From Pseudomonadota bacterium (GTDB lineage Bacteria > Pseudomonadota > Gammaproteobacteria > Burkholderiales > Burkholderiaceae_C): a stretch of DNA of 64,000 nucleotides. The stretch lies in contig JAJZAQ010000008.1 of assembly GCA_021799355.1 (NCBI GenBank), positions 1-64,000 of the forward strand. The letters run 5' to 3'. This document shows positions 10,614 to 18,315 of the stretch, piece by piece. A model generated the notes under the pieces. The model was not told the DNA's origin. It searched no databases and saw only the letters and a program-made list of their open reading frames with translations. Position numbers and translations under genes: made by a program. The first letter of the stretch is position 1; each line of letters starts with the position of its first letter.

Positions 10614-11267
10614 TCAGTGTTTCGCGGCGGTGGACGGTTTGAGCGTGAGCGGTTGCGCAGCCAGCCATTGCGCCACGTCCTGCGTTTGCGCATCGCTCAT
10701 GCGCAACGCGACGGTGTGCATCATGCCCAGCGGATCCCCCCGGCGGCTGCCGTCTTTCCACGCCTTGATCTGCGCCTCGATATACGCCGCACTTTGCCCG
10801 ACCAGAGGCGGGAAATTCTCCCCTACCCCGACCGCGCCCGGCCCATGGCAGCGTATGCACGCCAGGATGCCCTTGTCCCAATCGCCGCGCAACGCCAGGC
10901 GCTCGCCAGCAGCGGCAACCGCAGGGGACGGAGCCGGGGCACTGCCGCCTTGGGGTTTCATGCCGGCGTAATACGCCGCCAGCGCATGGATCTGCGCCGC
11001 CGTCAGCGGCTTGGCCATTCCCGCCATCACGGCATTGTTGCGCGTGCCGTCGGCGAAATAGCGCAGCTGGTCGGCCAGGTATTGCCTGGGCAGGCCAGCC
11101 AGCCGCGGATACCCCGCCGCGGCGTTGCCCATGCCATCGGCGCCGTGACAGGCGGCGCAGGATGCGGCCTCGGGCGGCGCGGCAGCCCAGCCTGCCGGCA
11201 GGGCACAGACGCTGCCGACGACCGCCGCCGCCCAGACCCAGCGAGTGGTTTTGCTGATTCGACGCAT
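10614..11267 (-). CDS. tsdB: Dihaem cytochrome c, TsdB-type partner of TsdA
   Basis: Encodes 217 residues. A signal peptide (about 1-29) is followed by two cytochrome c4-like halves with CAACH (37-41) and CIRCH (137-141). The spacing and the upstream position fit TsdB, the electron acceptor described beside TsdA in some betaproteobacteria. The start has AAGGAG seven bases upstream. Electrons from thiosulfate oxidation would pass through it towards a terminal oxidase. A generic cytochrome c4 is the alternative, but adjacency to tsdA favours TsdB. Confidence 0.85.
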   Translation of the reverse strand: MRRISKTTRWVWAAAVVGSVCALPAGWAAAPPEAASCAACHGADGMGNAAAGYPRLAGLPRQYLADQLRYFADGTRNNAVMAGMAKPLTAAQIHALAAYYAGMKPQGGSAPAPSPAVAAAGERLALRGDWDKGILACIRCHGPGAVGVGENFPPLVGQSAAYIEAQIKAWKDGSRRGDPLGMMHTVALRMSDAQTQDVAQWLAAQPLTLKPSTAAKH

Positions 11268-11292
11268 CGACTCTCTCCTTGAACAGACTTTT

Positions 11293-11318
11293 TCGATATA
11301 TTTCAATGTAAATATCGA
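11293..11318. promoter_or_regulatory. AT-rich palindrome upstream of tsdBA (candidate operator)
   Basis: TCGATAT (11293-11299) and ATATCGA (11312-11318) form a perfect 7-bp inverted repeat with a 12-base AT-rich centre. It begins 25 bases upstream of the tsdB start in an otherwise GC-rich genome. The position fits a repressor or activator site for tsdBA. The cognate regulator is not identified. Confidence 0.5.
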
Positions 11319-11760
11319 GACAGGATCAACCCTGATGGGGTTTTCCATGAGTCTAGGCCTGGCGCTCAGCCGCTGTCCAATGCGTTGTGTCAATCAGACT
11401 CAGAAGCGGGATCGATCGATCTGGCAAGATCGTCAGCCCCGCCATGTGCTCGGGCATCGACCCCTGGATCGTCCCAGGAACTGCAAGGCGTCCTGCGCCC
11501 GCACCCCGGTGCCGAACCATGGCTGCACGCTGACGCCCAGACCGCCCCGCTGGAATTTTTGCCACAGGCCGCCCAGGGCCGTTTTTCACCCTATCCACAC
11601 AGTTCCACGATGAGCAGTGTTACACCTCGCCATCCACCCGCCCTCGCCCCTTGACGCACAATGGCGCCTGCTGCGGGTGTCACATCCAGCCCACCGCTGG
11701 ATGTACCGCTGCTGCCGGGCTGGACCGCCTGCCTATGTCATTTCTCTTTTTTACCGTGTC
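11319..11760. other. Intergenic stretch with no supported gene
   Basis: About 440 bases between the divergent tsdB and proA. Short frames exist on both strands but none has a ribosome site, a recognisable domain or a natural start. Promoters for proA (plus) and tsdB (minus) should lie here; no clear sigma-70 pair was found for proA. Confidence 0.5.
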
Positions 11761-13053
11761 ATGGACGTCTCCACCGAACAAATCCACACCCTCATCGCCG
11801 AGTTGGGCGCGCGCGCGCGCGCTGCCTCACGCCGCATGGCCAGCGGCAGCACGGCAGCGAAGAATCAAGCGCTGCACGCGCTGGCCGCCGCCATCCGCAC
11901 GCACCGCGCTGCGTTGCAGGATGCCAATTTGCGCGATTTGCACGCCGCGCGCGACGCCGGATTGGAAAGCGCCTTCGTCGACCGGCTGACCCTGTCGGAC
12001 AAAGTGGTCGGGCAGATGGCCCAGAGCTGCGAGCAGGTCGCCGCGCTGCCCGATCCGGTGGGCGAAATCCTCGACGTGCGCCGCCGCCCCACCGGCATCA
12101 GCGTCGGCCGCATGCGCGTGCCGCTCGGCGTGTTCGGCATGATCTACGAGAGCCGGCCGAACGTCACCATCGAGGCCGCCTCGCTGGCGATCAAATCCGG
12201 CAACGCGGTGATTCTGCGCGGCGGGTCGGAGGCGATCCACAGCAACCGCGCGTTGGCCGATCTCGTGATGCAGGCCTTGCGCACGGCGGACCTGCCGGCC
12301 GATGCGGTGCAGCTGGTGCCGACCACCGACCGCGCCGCCGTCGGCGCGATGATCACGATGCCGCAGTTCATCGACGTCATCATCCCGCGCGGCGGCAAGG
12401 GGCTGATCGAGCGCATCAGCCGCGACGCCCGCGTGCCGGTGATCAAGCATCTGGACGGCAACTGCCACGTCTATGTGGACAGCGGCGCCGACCTGGACAT
12501 GGCGGTCCGCATCACCGACAACGCCAAGACCCAACGCTACAGCCCGTGCAACGCCGCCGAGTCGCTGCTGGTGGCGCGCGACATCGCCGCCGAGTTTCTG
12601 CCGCGCATCGGCGCAGTGTTCGCCGCCAAAGGGGTGGAAATGCGCTGCTGCCCGCAGAGCCGGGCGATACTGCAGACCGTGCCGGGCGCCGCGCCGCTGC
12701 TGCGCGACGCCACCGAGGCCGACTGGAGCACCGAGTACCTGGCACCGATCATCTCGATCAAGGTGGTCGACGGCGTCGACGAGGCCATCGCGCACATCAA
12801 CCGCTACGGCTCGGGACACACCGACGCCATCCTCACCCGCGACCACCCGCGGGCGATGCGCTTTTTGCGCGAGGTCGATTCGTCCAGCGTGATGGTCAAC
12901 GCCTCCACGCGCTTTGCCGACGGCTTCGAGTACGGGCTGGGGGCGGAAATCGGCATTTCCACCGACAAGTTCCACGCCCGTGGCCCGGTCGGTCTCGAAG
13001 GGCTGACCAGCCTGAAGTGGATCGTGCTCGGCGACGGCGAGGTGCGCACTTGA
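11761..13053 (+). CDS. proA: Gamma-glutamyl phosphate reductase
   Basis: The second enzyme of proline synthesis: reduces gamma-glutamyl phosphate to glutamate semialdehyde with NADPH in the cytoplasm. Encodes 430 residues of the aldehyde dehydrogenase fold. The catalytic C263 is in [14 protein letters not shown]; other family blocks are [20 protein letters not shown] and the C-terminal [11 protein letters not shown] chose ATG at 11761; an in-frame extension upstream lacks similarity. proB is not nearby. Confidence 0.95.
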   Translation: MDVSTEQIHTLIAELGARARAASRRMASGSTAAKNQALHALAAAIRTHRAALQDANLRDLHAARDAGLESAFVDRLTLSDKVVGQMAQSCEQVAALPDPVGEILDVRRRPTGISVGRMRVPLGVFGMIYESRPNVTIEAASLAIKSGNAVILRGGSEAIHSNRALADLVMQALRTADLPADAVQLVPTTDRAAVGAMITMPQFIDVIIPRGGKGLIERISRDARVPVIKHLDGNCHVYVDSGADLDMAVRITDNAKTQRYSPCNAAESLLVARDIAAEFLPRIGAVFAAKGVEMRCCPQSRAILQTVPGAAPLLRDATEADWSTEYLAPIISIKVVDGVDEAIAHINRYGSGHTDAILTRDHPRAMRFLREVDSSSVMVNASTRFADGFEYGLGAEIGISTDKFHARGPVGLEGLTSLKWIVLGDGEVRT

Positions 13054-13069
13054 GCCCCCGAACCCGACC

Positions 13070-13369
13070 ATGACTGCCCCACGCATCGACACCGCCGTCC
13101 TCACCCTGCCGACGCTGCTGCGCATCAACGCTGCGATCGGCGCGGGGTTCGGCATTCTCAGCGCCGTGCTCACCGCCATTGTCAAATGGCGCGACTTCAA
13201 CGGCTTCGAACTTCTGGCCATTCTGCCCGGCGCGGTGTTTTTCAATACCCTGGCGCTGGTTTTCGTCACCCTGGTGGGGTATTGGCTCTACCGCTGGCTG
13301 GCCGAGCGCCAGCATTGGAGCCTGCATCACCTGCATACCCGGCCGACGCACCCCCACCGGCCGTCCTGA
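13070..13369 (+). CDS. Small two-helix membrane protein, unknown
   Basis: Encodes 99 residues with two hydrophobic segments (about 18-38 and 48-73), a short cytoplasmic N-terminus and a His-rich hydrophilic tail. No family recognised. It starts 16 bases after proA and ends 24 bases before the first DsrE-like gene, so it may be cotranscribed with either. Codon use is like the neighbours. Confidence 0.65.
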   Translation: MTAPRIDTAVLTLPTLLRINAAIGAGFGILSAVLTAIVKWRDFNGFELLAILPGAVFFNTLALVFVTLVGYWLYRWLAERQHWSLHHLHTRPTHPHRPS

Positions 13370-13393
13370 TCCCTTGTCTGGAGGAGACTTTCG

Positions 13394-13861
13394 ATGAACC
13401 CACGCGACCGTATCAAACTGCTGGGTGCCGGGCTGATCGGCCTGGGTGGCGCAACGCTGGCGCAAGCCCAGACCCAGGGCCCCGTGCCCGCGCAGCAGAT
13501 TTCCAGCGAGCCGTGGAAAGTGGTGATGCAGATCAGCGACGGCCTGGAGCAGGCTTACGAGGGTCTGATCAACATCCAGAACGTGCTGGAGCTCGACCCG
13601 AAAATGAAATTCATCGTCGTCGGCTACGGCAAGGCGATCCATTTTCTGCTCAACGGCGCGAAAACGCCGCAAGGCGCCCTGTTCTCCGGCATGATCGGTG
13701 ATCTGGCCAATCAGGGCGTGCAGTTCAAGGCGTGCAACAACACGCTGACCTTCCTCAAAATTCCGCCTAGCGAGCTGGTACTCGAAGCCACCATCGTCCC
13801 CGCCGGGGTCTACGAATTGGTCAAGCTGCAATCCGAAGGCTGGTACTACATCAAGCCCTGA
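13394..13861 (+). CDS. Exported DsrE-like protein (first copy)
   Basis: Encodes 155 residues with a signal peptide (about 1-25, ending AQAQ) and a DsrE/F-like fold. The blocks FIVVGYGKAIHFLLNGA and GVQFKACNNTLT are typical, with one conserved cysteine (C114) that in DsrE relatives carries persulfide sulfur. GGAGGAG precedes the start. It lies 213 bases upstream of fccAB and is a paralogue of the gene at 15853. A role in handling sulfane sulfur released by sulfide oxidation is inferred from family and context only. Confidence 0.82.
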   Translation: MNPRDRIKLLGAGLIGLGGATLAQAQTQGPVPAQQISSEPWKVVMQISDGLEQAYEGLINIQNVLELDPKMKFIVVGYGKAIHFLLNGAKTPQGALFSGMIGDLANQGVQFKACNNTLTFLKIPPSELVLEATIVPAGVYELVKLQSEGWYYIKP

Positions 13862-13930
13862 TGCGCGCGTGCCTGCGCGCCATCCGCGTCAATCCACGTC
13901 GTTCTGCGCCGTAACCGTAGATTCGGACGA

Positions 13931-13957
13931 TCTGCGGCTTGACCCGCCGCAGATTTT
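13931..13957 (+). terminator. Candidate intrinsic terminator after the first DsrE-like gene
   Basis: TCTGCGGC and GCCGCAGA form a perfect 8-bp stem with a 7-base loop, followed by TTTT. A second hairpin, CGGGGG/CCCCCG (13960-13980), follows directly. The U tract is short, so termination may be partial. Confidence 0.5.
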
Positions 13958-14019
13958 CGCGGGGGATGCTGGTTCCCCCGAATGTTGCGTTTTGCTACAT
14001 TTCGATACCTTTTGCCATA

Positions 14020-14047
14020 GATCAAAGACACGAGATGTCTTTGGATC
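14020..14047. promoter_or_regulatory. Inverted repeat in the fccA leader
   Basis: GATCAAAGAC (14020-14029) and GTCTTTGGATC (14037-14047) form an imperfect 10-bp inverted repeat ending 27 bases upstream of the fccA start. It could be an operator or an mRNA hairpin controlling fccAB. Confidence 0.4.
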
Positions 14048-14074
14048 GCCGGTCAACCCACGAGGAGGCATCGA

Positions 14075-14380
14075 ATGTTGCGCTCATTGCTTTTGATTCC
14101 CGCGCTGTGCTGCGCCGCCGTGGCCGCACAGGCCACGCCGCCCGCCGTGCCAGCGGCGCAATCGCTGGCGGCCACCTGTTTCAACTGTCATGGCCCGCAT
14201 GGCGTGTCCACCGCCGCCATTCCCAGCCTGGCGGGCCGGCCGGCCGCGTCCCTCATCGCCCTGATGAACGAATACAAATCCGGACAGCGTCAGGGCACGA
14301 TCATGCCGCAGATCGCCAAGGGATACACCGAGGCCCAGATCCAGCTCATCGCCGAGTATTTCGCGCAGCAACACCCATGA
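14075..14380 (+). CDS. fccA: Sulfide dehydrogenase cytochrome subunit
   Basis: Encodes 101 residues with a signal peptide (about 1-20) and one class I haem c: CFNCH at 35-39 and the axial Met77 in TIMPQIAKG. It accepts electrons from the flavin subunit FccB in the periplasm. A strong GAGGAG precedes the start. The stop lies 11 bases before the fccB start. The monohaem form is shorter than the dihaem Allochromatium subunit and fits the common betaproteobacterial type. Confidence 0.88.
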   Translation: MLRSLLLIPALCCAAVAAQATPPAVPAAQSLAATCFNCHGPHGVSTAAIPSLAGRPAASLIALMNEYKSGQRQGTIMPQIAKGYTEAQIQLIAEYFAQQHP

Positions 14381-14391
14381 GGACGCCCATC

Positions 14392-15684
14392 ATGCAATCT
14401 CGACGTCATTTTTTGGCAGGTGCCGCCGCCATCGGCACCCTGGGCCTGGCTCCCGCGCTGTCGGGTTGCGCCAGCACCGCACGCAGCGCTGCGAGCAAAG
14501 GCAAAGTGGTCATCGTCGGCGCCGGCTATGGCGGCTCGACGGCGGCCAAGTACATCCGCGAGTGGTCGAACAACACCATCGCCGTCACCGTGGTCGAACC
14601 CGGTGACGCCTTCATTTCCTGCCCGGTGTCGAATCTGGTGATCGCCGGGGCGAAAACGCTGCAGGACATCACCGTGTCGTACGACGCGCTGCGCCAGCGC
14701 CACGGGGTCAACTGGGTGCAGAGCACGGTGGAAAGCATCGACCCGGCCAAACGCAGTGTCAAACTCGCCAACGGCGACACGCTGCAGTACGACAAACTGG
14801 TGGTGTCTCCCGGTATCGAACTGATGTTCGACACGGTCAACGGCCTCAAGGCGGCAAACGAACAGGGCAAGATCCTGCAGTCGATGAAAGCCGGGCCGGA
14901 AACCCTGGCGCTGCGCCGGCAGCTCGAAGCCATGCCCGATGGCGGGGTGTTCGCCATCAGCGTGCCGCCCGCACCGTACCGCTGTCCACCCGGGCCTTAC
15001 GAACGCGCCTCGCTGGTGGCGGCGTACTTCAAGCAGCACAAGCCCCGATCGAAGGTGCTGATTTTCGACGCCAACGACAAGGTGCAGTCGAAGGAGCCGC
15101 TGTTCAAAAAAGCCTGGGCCGAGCAGTACCCGGGCATGGTCGAATACATCCCGGATCACAAGGTCGTCGGCGTCAATGCCGCGCGCATGGAAATGGAGTT
15201 CGAAGTCAACGACCCGGTCAAAGCCGACGTCATCAACGTCATTCCGATGCAGCGCGCCGGCGTGATCGCGCAGCGCACCGGGCTGGCGAACATGAACGCC
15301 CGCTGGTGCGCAGTCGATTACCTGACGTTCGAATCGACGGTGCACAAGGACATCCACGTGCTGGGCGATTCCATCCAGATCTCGCCGCTGATGCCCAAGT
15401 CGGGCCATATGGCCAACCAGCATGCCAAGGTCGCCGCGGCGGCGATTATTTCCATGCTGTACGACCAGCCGGTCAACCCGCACCCGGTGGTGATGAACAC
15501 CTGCTACAGCATGGTGAACTTCCAGCAGGCCATTCACGTCGCCACCGTGCATCAGTACGACGACAAGCAGAAAACCTTTCTCACCGTGCCGGGGTCGGGA
15601 GGCATTTCTGCGGGCATCACCGAAATCGAGGGCGTTTACGCCGATGCCTGGGCGCACAACATCTGGCGTGACAGCCTGTCCTGA
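14392..15684 (+). CDS. fccB: Flavocytochrome c sulfide dehydrogenase, FAD subunit
   Basis: Encodes 430 residues with a Tat signal (SRRHFLAG at 3-10). The FAD-binding GAGYGGS is at 43-49. C77 (FISCPVSN) aligns with the cysteine that covalently holds FAD in FccB. C198 (YRCPPGPYER) and C371 (NTCYSMV) match the redox disulfide. It oxidises sulfide to sulfur or polysulfide in the periplasm. I chose ATG 14392 with GAGGA upstream; an ATG at 14377 overlapping the fccA stop is an alternative. Confidence 0.93.
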   Translation: MQSRRHFLAGAAAIGTLGLAPALSGCASTARSAASKGKVVIVGAGYGGSTAAKYIREWSNNTIAVTVVEPGDAFISCPVSNLVIAGAKTLQDITVSYDALRQRHGVNWVQSTVESIDPAKRSVKLANGDTLQYDKLVVSPGIELMFDTVNGLKAANEQGKILQSMKAGPETLALRRQLEAMPDGGVFAISVPPAPYRCPPGPYERASLVAAYFKQHKPRSKVLIFDANDKVQSKEPLFKKAWAEQYPGMVEYIPDHKVVGVNAARMEMEFEVNDPVKADVINVIPMQRAGVIAQRTGLANMNARWCAVDYLTFESTVHKDIHVLGDSIQISPLMPKSGHMANQHAKVAAAAIISMLYDQPVNPHPVVMNTCYSMVNFQQAIHVATVHQYDDKQKTFLTVPGSGGISAGITEIEGVYADAWAHNIWRDSLS

Positions 15685-15852
15685 TGCCCCGGCGCCGGCG
15701 CACCGCGGCGATGCGTCTTTGCCCGGATTGCGTCGCACGCGGTGCGCAGGCATCATGCGACTGCCGGCACGGTGACTGCGCGCCGGCAGTCGTTCGTCTC
15801 CGTCCAGGCGCCGGCAGAGCGCAGGACGGCCACCATCCCAGGAGGAGATTCG

Positions 15853-16317
15853 ATGCAATCCACGTCAAACCGTCGTCGTGCGCTGGCTGCCGGAGCCGTT
15901 GGCGCCGCCGCACTCATGGCCAGCGCCACCGCGCGCGCGCAGGGCCGGGCCGACAAGGAAGGGCCGGTCAAGGTCGTCTATCACGTCACACAGGGAGATG
16001 CCCAGGGATCGCGCTGCCTGGGCAATGTGCGCAACCATCTGGCTGCCGACCCGACGGCAAAAATCGTCGTCGTCGGCAACGGCGCCGGCATCGACTTCAT
16101 GCTCAACGGCGCCGTCGACGGCAAAGGCGCGGAATTCGCCGGCCTGATCGGCGATCTGGCGGGCAAAGGCGTGTCGTTCCGCGTGTGCAACAACACACTG
16201 ACCTCGCGCAAAATCTCCAAAGACCGCGTGCTGCTCGATGCCACCATCGTGCCTTCGGGGGTGGCGGAAGTCGCCAATCTGCAATACCGTGAGGGCTACG
16301 CCTACATCAGCCCCTGA
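15853..16317 (+). CDS. Exported DsrE-like protein (second copy)
   Basis: Encodes 154 residues. The N-terminus NRRRALAAGAVGAAALM resembles a Tat or Sec signal. The DsrE-like fold shows IVVVGNGAGIDFMLNGA and GVSFRVCNNTLTS with the conserved C112, plus an extra C55 in GSRCLGNVRNHL. GGAGGAG lies just upstream of ATG 15853; an in-frame start at 15742 is unlikely. It is 169 bases after fccB, so fccAB is bracketed by two paralogues. A periplasmic sulfur carrier for FccAB is a reasonable inference. Confidence 0.82.
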   Translation: MQSTSNRRRALAAGAVGAAALMASATARAQGRADKEGPVKVVYHVTQGDAQGSRCLGNVRNHLAADPTAKIVVVGNGAGIDFMLNGAVDGKGAEFAGLIGDLAGKGVSFRVCNNTLTSRKISKDRVLLDATIVPSGVAEVANLQYREGYAYISP

Positions 16318-16358
16318 CCCTGCGCAGCGCAAGCTACGGCTGCGCGGATAATGCGCAG

Positions 16359-17726
16359 GTGAACCAACCGTCCCCTGCCGCATCGTCTGTCCCCTCCGCC
16401 CCGCGCCCGCTGTGGCGCGACGTGCTGGCCTGCGCGCAGCTCGTCTGCGCCGTGCAGGATGGTACGTCGCTGTCCGCGGCGTTGCCGCAGGCAGCCGCCC
16501 GCGGCCGTTGGGACGCGGCGCAGCGCGGTGCGGCGCAGGCGCTGAGTTTTGCCGTGCTGCGCCGTTTGGGTACGGCGCGCGCGCTGCTGGGGCAACTGCA
16601 TCCGAAAGCCATCCACCCGCCGTTGCTGCGCGACCTGCTGCACACCGCGCTGGTGCTGCTGCAACCCGATGCCGAGGTGCACTACGCGGTGTACACCGTG
16701 GTCGATCAAACGGTGCAGGCGTGCAAACGCACCCCGGCGTTACGCCACGCTGCCGGCTTTGTCAACGCGCTGCTGCGCCGCTACCTCACCCGCCCGCGCG
16801 AACACCCCGCCCCCGCGGCGCAGTCCCTGCAGGCGCGCTGGAACCATCCGGACTGGTGGGTGCAGGCCCTGCAGCGCGCCTACCCGCAGCAGTGGCAGAG
16901 CATTCTCGACGTCGCCCAGCGCCGGCCGACCATGACCTTGCGCGTCAACCCGCGGCGCGTGTCGCGCACCGCCTACGTGCAGGCACTGGCCGCCGTCGGG
17001 CTGCGCGCCTGCGTCCCCGCCGACCCGGCGCTCGACCAGGCGTTGCTGCTGGAGCAGGCCGTCGCCGTGGAGCGCCTGCCCGGCTTTGCCCAGGGCTGGG
17101 TCAGCGTGCAGGACGCAGCGGCGCAGTACGCCGCACCGCTGCTCGACGTCCACGCCGGGCGGCGCGTGCTCGACGCCTGCGCCGCCCCCGGAGGCAAGAC
17201 CGCACATCTGCTCGAACGCTGCGACTGCGACCTGCTCGCCCTAGACAAGGACGCCGCACGCCTGCAAAAGGTGCAGGAAACCCTGCAACGGCTGGGCCTG
17301 CACGCGCGGACACTGGCAGCCGACGCCGCACATCCCGCCGCCTGGTGGGACGGCACGCCGTTCGACCGCATTCTGCTCGACGCGCCGTGCAGCGCCTCGG
17401 GCATCGTGCGGCGGCATCCGGATATCCGCTGGCTGCGCCGGGCGGACGACATCGCCGCACTGGCAGCGACGCAGGCCGCGCTGCTCGACGCGCTGTGGCC
17501 CCTGCTGCGCCGCGGCGGCAAGCTGCTCTACGTCACCTGTTCCGTGTTTCCGCAGGAGGGCGACGAGCAGGCCAGGGCGTTTTTGCGCCGCCACGCCGAT
17601 GCGATAGCATCGCCCGCACCCGGCCAGTTGTTGCCGCAGCAACCGCACGCCGGCGAAAACCCAGCCGCCGCGGCGCCTGTGGCGCAGGACGGTTTTTTCT
17701 ACGCCCTGTTCACCAAATCGTCGTGA
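16359..17726 (+). CDS. rsmB: 16S rRNA (cytosine-967-C5)-methyltransferase
   Basis: Encodes 455 residues. An N-terminal NusB-like RNA-binding domain (about 20-170) is followed by a Rossmann methyltransferase with SAM motif DACAAPGGKT. The two catalytic cysteines are C344 (DAPCSASG) and C394 (YVTCSVFPQEG). The start is GTG. The stop overlaps the start of the DUF4390 gene by 4 bases, the usual arrangement in Burkholderiales. Confidence 0.93.
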   Translation: MNQPSPAASSVPSAPRPLWRDVLACAQLVCAVQDGTSLSAALPQAAARGRWDAAQRGAAQALSFAVLRRLGTARALLGQLHPKAIHPPLLRDLLHTALVLLQPDAEVHYAVYTVVDQTVQACKRTPALRHAAGFVNALLRRYLTRPREHPAPAAQSLQARWNHPDWWVQALQRAYPQQWQSILDVAQRRPTMTLRVNPRRVSRTAYVQALAAVGLRACVPADPALDQALLLEQAVAVERLPGFAQGWVSVQDAAAQYAAPLLDVHAGRRVLDACAAPGGKTAHLLERCDCDLLALDKDAARLQKVQETLQRLGLHARTLAADAAHPAAWWDGTPFDRILLDAPCSASGIVRRHPDIRWLRRADDIAALAATQAALLDALWPLLRRGGKLLYVTCSVFPQEGDEQARAFLRRHADAIASPAPGQLLPQQPHAGENPAAAAPVAQDGFFYALFTKSS

Positions 17727-18313
17727 CACCCGCCCACCTTCCCCCCGACCTGCAGCGCCGCAGACTGCTGCGCGCTGGCCTGGCGTTGGCCGCCGGTGCG
17801 GGGCTGTGGCGCCTTGCGGGCGCGGTCACCGTGGACACCGAGCCGCTGATGCTGACCATGAGCCCGGATGGGCTGTTCGTCACCACGGCGGCGGTGTTCG
17901 CCCTGCCTCGCAGCCTGGAGGAGGTCTTGCATCGCGGCATCGCGCTGTACTTCGAAACCGTGGCCACCGTGGTGCGGCCACGCTGGTACTGGTTCAACGA
18001 AGACGTGGCGCAGGCCAAACGCGAAGTGCGCCTGGCCTACCAGCCACTGCTGCAACGCTACCGCGTGTCCGTCGGCGGGCTGCAGCAAAACTACGAAAGC
18101 CTGGACGAGGCGCTGGGCGTGGTGCAACGCACCCGCAACCTGCGCGTGGCCGAGGCCTCGCAGCTCGTCCCCGGGCGCACCTACGAACTCGACGCCCGCT
18201 TCCGCCTGGATCTGTCGCAATTGCCGCGGCCGTTCCAGCTCAATGTGTCGTCGCAGTCGGACTGGAAAATCGAAGCGACGTTTGCCCCGCAGACGTTCGT
18301 CTGGACGCCCTGA
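17723..18313 (+). CDS. DUF4390 domain protein
   Basis: Encodes 196 residues from a GTG that overlaps the rsmB stop. An N-terminal hydrophobic stretch (about 12-34) follows RRRLLRAGLALAAG and may be a signal or anchor. The rest matches the DUF4390 pattern, including RPRWYWFNEDVA, RVSVGGLQQNYESLDEAL and SQSDWKIEATFAPQTF. It is found as a fixed companion between rsmB and ntrY; the function is unknown, perhaps envelope-located and tied to NtrY sensing. Confidence 0.85.
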   Translation: MTPAHLPPDLQRRRLLRAGLALAAGAGLWRLAGAVTVDTEPLMLTMSPDGLFVTTAAVFALPRSLEEVLHRGIALYFETVATVVRPRWYWFNEDVAQAKREVRLAYQPLLQRYRVSVGGLQQNYESLDEALGVVQRTRNLRVAEASQLVPGRTYELDARFRLDLSQLPRPFQLNVSSQSDWKIEATFAPQTFVWTP

Positions 18314-18315
18314 CC

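Noticed and set aside
10614-11393. Long N-terminal extension of tsdB
   Set aside because: The signal peptide and AAGGAG support the start at 11267.
11245-11654. Short plus-strand genes between tsdB and proA
   Set aside because: Frames of 89 and 122 codons have no ribosome site and no recognisable features, and one starts inside tsdB antisense.
13939-15684. 581-codon version of fccB
   Set aside because: The frame extends upstream through fccA only by chance; the Tat signal and GAGGA place the start at 14392.
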